A stretch of 7,133 bases of DNA from Chrysiogenia bacterium. Its GTDB lineage: Bacteria; JAGRBM01. Both the position numbers and the translations under genes were made by a program. The stretch is taken from assembly GCA_020434085.1 (NCBI GenBank), contig JAGRBM010000329.1:1-7133 (forward strand). The letters are read 5' to 3'. Shown here in pieces: positions 1 through 4,556 of the stretch. The notes beneath the pieces are model-generated. The model saw nothing but the letters and a program-made list of their open reading frames with translations, made no database searches and was not told the DNA's origin. Positions within the stretch are counted from its first letter, which is position 1, and each line of letters starts with the position of its first letter.

Positions 1-552
1 CGCGCTGGTTTCCATGAACCGGTCGAGGCTGGGATTGACCGAGCCCTCGATCGAATTTTCAAGCGGCACGACACCGTAGTCGACGTTGCCGCGCTCGACC
101 GCGCCGAAGACGTCCTCGATGGTCTCGCAGGGGGCGAACTCCGGACAGGTGCCAAAGTGCTTGCGCGCGGCCTGGTGGCTGAAGGTCGTCTCCGGCCCAA
201 GGAACGCGATGCGCAGCGGGCGCTCAAGTGAAAGACACGCCGAGATGATCTCTTTGTAGATGCCCTCGACCGCTTCGTTGGAAAGCGGCCCGGCGTTGTT
301 CGCAAACAGGCGGTCGAGAATCTGGCGCTCGCGCTCGGGAATGTGGATGGGCGAGTCGGTGCCGTCCTTGGTGCGTCCCACGGCGGCGGCCTGCTCGGCA
401 CGCTCGGAGAGCAGCACGAGGATCTCGTCGTCGATCTCGTCGATGCGCTTGCGGAATTTGGCCAGTGCGGCGGCGCTCACGGGCTTCACCTTCTTCGCAG
501 GCGCAGCCTTGCGGGCAGCGCTCTTCTTCGATGTTTTCTTCTTCGTCGCCAC
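1..552 (-). CDS. pheA: Bifunctional chorismate mutase / prephenate dehydratase (P-protein), C-terminus cut by window edge
   Basis: The enzyme converts chorismate to prephenate and then to phenylpyruvate, the committed steps of phenylalanine synthesis in the cytoplasm. The first 184 residues are visible and the frame is open to position 1. Residues 30-110 are an AroQ-type chorismate mutase helix bundle: R34, R51, K62 and E75 align by eye with E. coli R11, R28, K39 and E52, and IHIPERERQIL (69-79) matches the usual PERE segment. The prephenate dehydratase domain starts near 113 with FLGPETTFSHQAA (117-129) and VPLENSIEGSV (162-172); the rest of that domain and any ACT regulatory domain lie outside. 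GTG at 552-550 is chosen because AAGG sits 7 nt upstream and overlaps the accA stop. GTG codons at 489 and 480 are alternatives that would remove a lysine-rich N-terminal tail. The motif reads GPETT where GPEGT is usual. The gene follows accA by 9 bp. Family assignment is firm; the start is less so. Confidence 0.93.
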   Translation of the reverse strand, partial: MATKKKTSKKSAARKAAPAKKVKPVSAAALAKFRKRIDEIDDEILVLLSERAEQAAAVGRTKDGTDSPIHIPERERQILDRLFANNAGPLSNEAVEGIYKEIISACLSLERPLRIAFLGPETTFSHQAARKHFGTCPEFAPCETIEDVFGAVERGNVDYGVVPLENSIEGSVNPSLDRFMETSA

Positions 553-559
553 GACTTTG

Positions 560-563
560 CCTT
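560..563 (-). promoter_or_regulatory. Shine-Dalgarno of pheA overlapping the accA stop codon
   Basis: On the minus strand the junction reads TAAGGCAAAGTCGTG. AAGG shares two bases with the accA TAA stop (564-562) and lies 7 nt before the GTG at 552. This layout suggests that ribosomes finishing accA re-initiate on pheA. It is the main support for choosing the 552 start. The coupling is inferred. Confidence 0.55.
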
Positions 564-1518
564 AATTCTTCTCGGTAATGGCCGATTGGGTCATGGCACG
601 ATAGCGCGCGCGGCGCCGGGTAAGAAGGGCTTTCTGATCGAGACCGCACAGCTCATCAAGGCAGGCGCTGATCGCTGCCCCGGCGCTGTCCATGAAGGCG
701 CCCGGATCGCGATGGGCACCGCCAGCGGGCTCGGTGACGAGCTCATCCACGATTCCGAACTCCTTGAGCGAGGCCGCGTCCCCGCGAAGGGCGCGCGCGG
801 CCTCGGGTGCCTGGGCAGCGTCTTTCCAGAGGATGGCCGCGCAGCCCTCGGGCGAGATCACGCTGTAAACCGCGTTCTCGGCCATGAGGACGGTGTCGGT
901 GGAGGCCAGCGCCAGCGCGCCGCCCGAGCCGCCCTCCCCGATCACCAGAGAAACAGAAGGTACCGGGGTATCGAGGAGCTTCAGGATGCTCTCGGCGATG
1001 GCCTGCGCCTGACCGCGCTCTTCGGCCTCAAGCCCCGGGAAGGCGCCCGGGGTATCGACGAAGGTGACGATGGGGAGCTGGAAACGCCCCGCCATTTCCA
1101 TCAGGCGCTGGGCCTTGCGGTATCCCTCGGGCCGGGCCATGCCGAAGTTGCGGTGCGCGCGCTGCTCTGCGGTGCGCCCTTTCTGCTGGCCGAGTACGAC
1201 GACGGCGCGGCCGCCAAGGCGCCCCAGCCCGCCAATGATGGCCGGGTCCTCACCGAAGAGCCGGTCGCCGTGGAGCGGCTCGAACTCGGTGATGAGGCGC
1301 TCGATAAAATCGAGGGTGTAGGGGCGCTCGGGATGGCGCGCGAGCTGCACCCGCTCCCACGGGGAGAGCCCGTCGTTGATCTTCTGCAGAAGGGCGTCGC
1401 GCTCTGTAAGCGCGGCGTCATGCTCGGCCGAGCCCGGCTTAAGTGCCACGAGTTTTTCGTCCAGCGGACGAACCTCGATCTCGAATGCCAGATACTTTCG
1501 CGTGGGTGCTTCGTTCAT
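562..1518 (-). CDS. accA: Acetyl-CoA carboxylase, carboxyltransferase subunit alpha
   Basis: AccA pairs with the zinc-bearing AccD to transfer the carboxyl group from biotin on AccB to acetyl-CoA, giving malonyl-CoA for fatty-acid synthesis in the cytoplasm. The 318-residue product matches the usual length (about 319 in E. coli) and is collinear with it. Visible family signatures are LARHPERPYTLD (59-70), RNFGMARPEGYRKA (123-136), FVDTPGAFPG (153-162), the oxyanion-type glycine motif GEGGSGG (194-200) and YSVISPEGCAAILW (218-231). The frame is open upstream to about 1833, inside miaA. ATG at 1518 is chosen because KYLAFEI near the N-terminus aligns with the E. coli start region, and a purine-rich GAGAG lies 9 nt upstream. 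The gene sits 28 bp after miaA and 9 bp before pheA, probably in one transcript. accD is not in the window and must be elsewhere. Nothing looks truncated or degenerate. Confidence 0.98.
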   Translation of the reverse strand: MNEAPTRKYLAFEIEVRPLDEKLVALKPGSAEHDAALTERDALLQKINDGLSPWERVQLARHPERPYTLDFIERLITEFEPLHGDRLFGEDPAIIGGLGRLGGRAVVVLGQQKGRTAEQRAHRNFGMARPEGYRKAQRLMEMAGRFQLPIVTFVDTPGAFPGLEAEERGQAQAIAESILKLLDTPVPSVSLVIGEGGSGGALALASTDTVLMAENAVYSVISPEGCAAILWKDAAQAPEAARALRGDAASLKEFGIVDELVTEPAGGAHRDPGAFMDSAGAAISACLDELCGLDQKALLTRRRARYRAMTQSAITEKN

Positions 1519-1527
1519 TGAGTCTTT

Positions 1528-1532
1528 CTCTC
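1528..1532 (-). promoter_or_regulatory. Purine-rich ribosome-binding site of accA
   Basis: GAGAG lies 9 nt before the accA ATG within a longer purine run (about 1533-1523). It begins only a few bases after a GC-rich hairpin that contains the miaA stop codon. It is a moderate match to the Shine-Dalgarno consensus and supports the 1518 start over upstream in-frame positions inside miaA. Confidence 0.4.
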
Positions 1533-1536
1533 TGGT

Positions 1537-1556
1537 CGGCGCACTCTCATGCGCCG
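1537..1556 (-). other. Small hairpin with the miaA stop codon in its loop
   Basis: On the minus strand CGGCGCA (1556-1550) pairs perfectly with TGCGCCG (1543-1537), a 7-bp stem with one A-T pair and six G-C pairs. The 6-nt loop is TGAGAG, and its first three bases are the miaA TGA stop. The stem ends 18 nt before the accA ATG. There is no T-run after it, so it does not resemble an intrinsic terminator. It could slow ribosomes at the end of miaA or shape accA initiation, but in DNA this rich in G and C a 7-bp stem can arise by chance. Confidence 0.35.
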
Positions 1557-2497
1557 TCCCCCTCCCAGATCCGCCGGGCCGCTTCGATGAAGGCAGCCGG
1601 TCCCTGCGTCGCATCGAGCCACGTGACGCTCTGATCGCCGCGCCACCAGGTGAGCTGGCGCTTGGCGTAGCGGCGTGTGTCGCGCGCGAGCGTTTCAAGC
1701 AACTGCGCTGCATCGAGCTCGCCGCGAAGGTGGGCGAGCACGTGCCGGTAACCGATGCTCGAGAGCGCCCGGCCCTCAGCCTTGTAGCCCATGGCCAGCA
1801 GGCGCTCAACTTCGCCGATGATCCCCTGCGCAATCATCTTCGCACTTCGCGCGTCGATGCGCTCGTAGAGCGTCTCGCGCGGGACGTCGAGCCCCAGGCA
1901 GCGCACGTCCAGGCGCGGGGCGGCAAAACCATGTTCGGCCTGCCAGTCGCTGAGCGCCCGACCCGTCTGCTCGAAGACTTCAAGCGCCCGGGTGATGCGC
2001 TGGCGGTCGTTGATCTCCAGCCGGGCCGCCGCCTGCGGGTCTACTTCACTCAGCGCAGCGTGGATCTCTTCGGGACTGGCGCCCTCAAAGCGTTCGGCAA
2101 TTTGCGCGCGAATCTCCGGCTCCGTGGGCGGCGCCCCGGCCAGCCCGTAGACCAGCGCCCGCAGATAGAGTCCTGTGCCGCCCACGAGGATGATCCGCTC
2201 GCCCTTTTCGAGCAGCCCCTCGATCAGCTCACCCGCGGCCCGGGCGTAATCGCCGGCTGTGGGTTCAAACTCCGGCGTGCCGTATTCATAGAGGTGATGC
2301 GGCGCGCGCGCGCGTTCGTCGGCACTCGGCTTTGCCGAGCCGATCTCCAGGTGCGCGTAGAGCTGCACCGAGTCGTAGTTGATGATGTGGGCCCCGAAGC
2401 GCTCGGCAAGAGCGAGCGAGATGTCGGTCTTCCCGCTGGCCGTGGGACCGACAAGAGTAATCAGCGCGGGGCCCCGATGTTCGGTCGGGGCGTTCAT
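1547..2497 (-). CDS. miaA: tRNA dimethylallyltransferase
   Basis: MiaA transfers a dimethylallyl group to N6 of A37 in tRNAs that read codons beginning with U, making i6A37; MiaB usually then methylthiolates it. The product has 316 residues, normal for the family. Visible features are the P-loop GPTASGKT (17-24), NYDSVQLYAHLEIGSAKP (40-57) with the family's catalytic-type Asp-Ser pair at D42-S43, HHLYE (67-71), ILVGGTGLYLRAL (103-115), NDRQRITRALEVFEQTGR (163-180), SSIGYRHV (246-253) and the C-terminal RRYAKRQLTWWRGD (275-288), which parallels TRQLAKRQITWLRG of E. coli. ATG at 2497 is the only plausible start: the frame stays open upstream through the hexamer repeat to a TGA at 2647-2645 but has no ATG, GTG or TTG there. 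No strong Shine-Dalgarno precedes it. mutL lies upstream, as in many bacteria, but accA follows instead of hfq. TGA overlaps an out-of-frame ATG. Confidence 0.98.
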   Translation of the reverse strand: MNAPTEHRGPALITLVGPTASGKTDISLALAERFGAHIINYDSVQLYAHLEIGSAKPSADERARAPHHLYEYGTPEFEPTAGDYARAAGELIEGLLEKGERIILVGGTGLYLRALVYGLAGAPPTEPEIRAQIAERFEGASPEEIHAALSEVDPQAAARLEINDRQRITRALEVFEQTGRALSDWQAEHGFAAPRLDVRCLGLDVPRETLYERIDARSAKMIAQGIIGEVERLLAMGYKAEGRALSSIGYRHVLAHLRGELDAAQLLETLARDTRRYAKRQLTWWRGDQSVTWLDATQGPAAFIEAARRIWEGDGA

Positions 2498-2516
2498 GGG
2501 CTGGAGTGTAGGGCCC

Positions 2517-2553
2517 GTCCACGTCCACGTCCACGTCCACGTCCACGTCCACG
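2517..2553. repeat. Tandem hexamer array, six copies of GTCCAC (left arm of inverted repeat)
   Basis: Six perfect, uninterrupted copies of GTCCAC occupy 2517-2552, followed by G. The array begins 20 bp upstream of the miaA start codon. It is the inverse of the GTGGAC array at 2595-2624. Both arrays are followed on the plus strand by GAAA (GAAAG on the left, GAAAAAA on the right). No base differs among the copies, which suggests recent expansion or active homogenisation. Confidence 0.97.
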
Positions 2554-2579
2554 AAAGACGACCACGTAAACGAGAAGAA

Positions 2580-2593
2580 GACGCGAATGCGTC
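2580..2593. repeat. Short inverted repeat at the loop edge, next to the right arm
   Basis: GACGC (2580-2584) and GCGTC (2589-2593) are complementary around a GAAT loop. The second half abuts the right hexamer arm, so the folded single strand could carry this small hairpin stacked on the long stem. It is only 5 bp and may be coincidental. Confidence 0.35.
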
Positions 2594-2594
2594 C

Positions 2595-2625
2595 GTGGAC
2601 GTGGACGTGGACGTGGACGTGGACG
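2595..2625. repeat. Tandem hexamer array, five copies of GTGGAC (right arm of inverted repeat)
   Basis: Five perfect copies of GTGGAC occupy 2595-2624, followed by G and then six A residues (2626-2631). It has one copy fewer than the opposing left array. It lies 30 bp beyond the mutL stop codon in the direction of transcription. Confidence 0.97.
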
Positions 2626-2653
2626 AAAAAACAGCAGTTGCGTCTCAGCGCAA
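2626..2653 (-). terminator. Weak candidate terminator after mutL
   Basis: On the minus strand, just after the mutL TGA, TTGCG (2653-2649) and CGCAA (2642-2638) form a 5-bp stem with a 6-nt loop. Then come CTGCTG and a run of six T (2631-2626). The T-run is separated from the stem by 6 nt, and the stem is short and not strongly GC-rich, so this is a poor match to an intrinsic terminator. The large hexamer hairpin starts immediately after the T-run, and the two together could reduce read-through into miaA. Confidence 0.2.
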
Positions 2654-2655
2654 GC

Positions 2656-4494
2656 TCACAACGTCCGCTTGAACAGGTGCTCGATCTCGGCGCGGGTGAA
2701 TTCCTTGACCACCGGGCGACCGTGGGGGCAGTGGGCGGCGAAGTCGATCTCGTCCATCTGACGGAGCAGGCTGCGGGCCTGGTCTTCGCTGAGTGCCGTG
2801 GGACCGCGAATGGCGCCGTGGCAGGCCATTCTCGCGCACAGGTCCTCGATGGCCTGGTCGCCGGCGCGGCTTCTGCCGTATTCGATCATTTCGGCGGCGG
2901 CGTCTTCCAGGAGGGCCTTGACCGGACGGTGCGCCAGCGGGCCGGGCACCGCGCGCACCAGCACGGTGCCGGTGCCGTAGTCTTCGAGCTCGAATCCGAT
3001 GCGCTCGAGATCGTCCTTGGCTTCGAGCAACGCGGCCGCCTCGGAGGCGCCCAGCTCGACAGGCTCCGGCACCAGCAGCATCTGCGCACCCTTGCCGCCG
3101 CTTCCCAGCGCGGCGCCGCGCAGGCGCTCATAGGCGATACGCTCGTGGGCGGCGTGCTGGTCGATGAGGTAGAGGGCTCCCTCGCTCTGGCAGAGCAGGA
3201 ACTCGTTGTGAAACTGGCCGACGATGTCGAGGTTCGTAAAGAAGCCGGGCCGGGCCTCTGGCTCGGCGCCCGCTTGCGGCCACTCCTGCGCGAGCGCAGC
3301 ACCGCCGGCCTGTTCATAGGATACCGGCACCGGGCGCGGGCCGCCGCCGCTCATGTAGCGCTCGAAGGTCGAGGAGCTGCGGCGATTGTACTGATAGCCG
3401 CCCTGGGTTTCTTCGATGCGGTGCTGGCGAGCAGCAATCTCCTCGCCCGTCTCGGTGTCGTATTCCACGGGGCGCATCGAGCGCTGGGGCGCCCACGGCG
3501 CGTCTTCGAGCACGGTGGAAATTGCCTTGTAGAGCGAGCCGTAGAGCGCGCTGGCCGCGCGAAAACGGACCTCGGTTTTGGTCGGGTGAATGTTTACGTC
3601 GACCGCTTCGGGATTGATCCGAAGATTGAGAATCACGGTCGGGTATTTTCGCTCGACGATGACCTCGCGGTAGGCATTCTGCACCGCATGCGCCAGGGAG
3701 CGGTCGCGAATGGGGCGACCCTCGACGAACAGATAAATGCTGCGCGTCGTGCCGCCGAGCAGGTTTGGTGAGCCCACCAGTCCCTCCCAGCGCACTTCGT
3801 CGCCGGCGGCCTCTCCTTCCCAGAGCAGCGGAAAGAGCTCCCCGCGCGCCTTCTTTCCCAGCAGCGCCACGACGCGCTCGGAAGCTTCATTGGTTGCCGG
3901 CGCTTCGAGCACGCTCTGTCCATTGTGTCGGACGAAAAAACCTACATTGGGGCGAACCAGTGCGAGCTTGGTGAGCAGGTCCAGGCAGTGGGAAAGCTCC
4001 GTGGCGTCGGTCTTTAGAAACTTGCGGCGCACCGGCGTATTGAAGAACAGCGAAGCGACCTCGATGCGTGTGCCCTCCGGGGCGCTGATCGGTTCGAACT
4101 CGCCCATGGCACCGCCTTCGATGCGCACCTCCCAGGCGTGCTCGTCCTCTGCCGTGCGACTTCGCAGGCGAAACTTGCTGATGGAGGCAATGCTGGGGAG
4201 CGCCTCGCCGCGAAAGCCCAGCGTGGAAATCCGGTGCAGGTCGGCCTGCTCGGTGATCTTGCTGGTGGCATGTCGCTCGAGCGCCACCGGAATTTCTTCT
4301 TTGGGAATGCCGCAGCCGTTGTCGGAGATGACGAGCAGTTCCTTGCCGCCGCGCTCGAGTTCCACCTCGATGCGCGTGGCCCCGGCATCCAGGGAATTCT
4401 CCACGAGTTCCTTGAGCGCGGCCGCGGGACGCTCGACCACTTCGCCGGCGGCGATCTGGTTGACCAGTGATTCTGGGAGACGGCGGATCGGCAT
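2656..4494 (-). CDS. mutL: DNA mismatch repair protein MutL, endonuclease-type
   Basis: MutL couples mismatch recognition by MutS to strand incision. The 612-residue product has a GHKL ATPase domain: KELVENSLDAG (28-38, with E29 and N33 as in E. coli), DNGCGI (58-63), TLGFRGEAL (91-99), LFFNTPVRRKFL (149-160) and DVNIHPTKTEVRF (299-311). A low-complexity linker spans about 345-417. The C-terminal dimerisation domain has DQHAAHERIAYE (445-456), which fits the endonuclease motif DQHA(X)2E(X)4E, together with ACHGAIR (557-563) and CPHGRP (589-594). This is therefore the nicking class that works without MutH, unlike E. coli MutL. The start is secure: the N-terminus MPIRRLPESLVNQIAAGEVV aligns with E. 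coli residue by residue, and an in-frame TAG lies at 4506-4504. No strong Shine-Dalgarno is seen. It follows the upstream gene by 62 bp and precedes miaA by 158 bp. Confidence 0.98.
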   Translation of the reverse strand: MPIRRLPESLVNQIAAGEVVERPAAALKELVENSLDAGATRIEVELERGGKELLVISDNGCGIPKEEIPVALERHATSKITEQADLHRISTLGFRGEALPSIASISKFRLRSRTAEDEHAWEVRIEGGAMGEFEPISAPEGTRIEVASLFFNTPVRRKFLKTDATELSHCLDLLTKLALVRPNVGFFVRHNGQSVLEAPATNEASERVVALLGKKARGELFPLLWEGEAAGDEVRWEGLVGSPNLLGGTTRSIYLFVEGRPIRDRSLAHAVQNAYREVIVERKYPTVILNLRINPEAVDVNIHPTKTEVRFRAASALYGSLYKAISTVLEDAPWAPQRSMRPVEYDTETGEEIAARQHRIEETQGGYQYNRRSSSTFERYMSGGGPRPVPVSYEQAGGAALAQEWPQAGAEPEARPGFFTNLDIVGQFHNEFLLCQSEGALYLIDQHAAHERIAYERLRGAALGSGGKGAQMLLVPEPVELGASEAAALLEAKDDLERIGFELEDYGTGTVLVRAVPGPLAHRPVKALLEDAAAEMIEYGRSRAGDQAIEDLCARMACHGAIRGPTALSEDQARSLLRQMDEIDFAAHCPHGRPVVKEFTRAEIEHLFKRTL

Positions 4495-4556
4495 CGGCCC
4501 AGCCTAGGCCCGGTGCGGCGCCGGTGGCAAGGCCCGCCAAACGCGCGCAAAGCGCA

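Larger units (their letters stand above)
2522..2625. repeat. 32-bp perfect inverted repeat built from opposed hexamers, with a 40-nt loop
   Basis: Bases 2522-2553 are exactly complementary to 2594-2625, so either strand can fold into a 32-bp GC-rich hairpin with loop 2554-2593. The outermost pair is C2522-G2625; 2521 and 2626 are both A and do not pair. The structure fills most of the gap between mutL and miaA and would form in any transcript running between them. It has no T-run on the 3' side in the direction of transcription, so it is not a canonical intrinsic terminator, although it might block 3' exonucleases or impede polymerase. A simple-repeat expansion captured as an inversion, or a small non-autonomous palindromic element, are both possible. 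The geometry is directly visible; function is unknown. Confidence 0.92.

Noticed and set aside
343-1521. Long plus-strand reading frame (392 codons) opposite accA and pheA
   Set aside because: The minus strand encodes clearly conserved AccA and PheA here; antisense open frames are expected in GC-rich coding DNA, and this one has no recognisable motif.
2286-2552. Minus-strand frame with an alternating Asp-Val start
   Set aside because: The Asp-Val run is a translation of the hexamer repeat, and the remainder is an out-of-frame reading of the miaA 5' end.
1376-2569. Plus-strand reading frame (397 codons) ending in alternating Arg-Pro
   Set aside because: It is antisense to miaA, and its Arg-Pro tail is just the GTCCAC hexamer array read in one frame.
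2517-2625. CRISPR array
   Set aside because: The units are contiguous 6-mers with no spacers, and the two halves are inverted relative to each other.
2522-2625. Canonical intrinsic terminator
   Set aside because: On the minus strand the six-T run precedes the stem; GGGCCC-type sequence follows it, so the required 3' T-tract is missing.
2498-2647. Upstream extension of miaA through the hexamer repeats
   Set aside because: The frame is open back to a TGA at 2647-2645 but holds no ATG, GTG or TTG, and the family N-terminus fits the ATG at 2497.
2587-3771. Plus-strand reading frame (394 codons) beginning with alternating Trp-Thr
   Set aside because: It is antisense to the well-conserved mutL, and its start is the GTGGAC array; no protein family features are visible.
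4495-4556. Promoter or terminator between the propeller-like gene and mutL
   Set aside because: The 62 bp are GC-rich with an 8-bp GCCTAGGC palindrome (4502-4509) but show no credible -35/-10 pair or stem followed by T residues.
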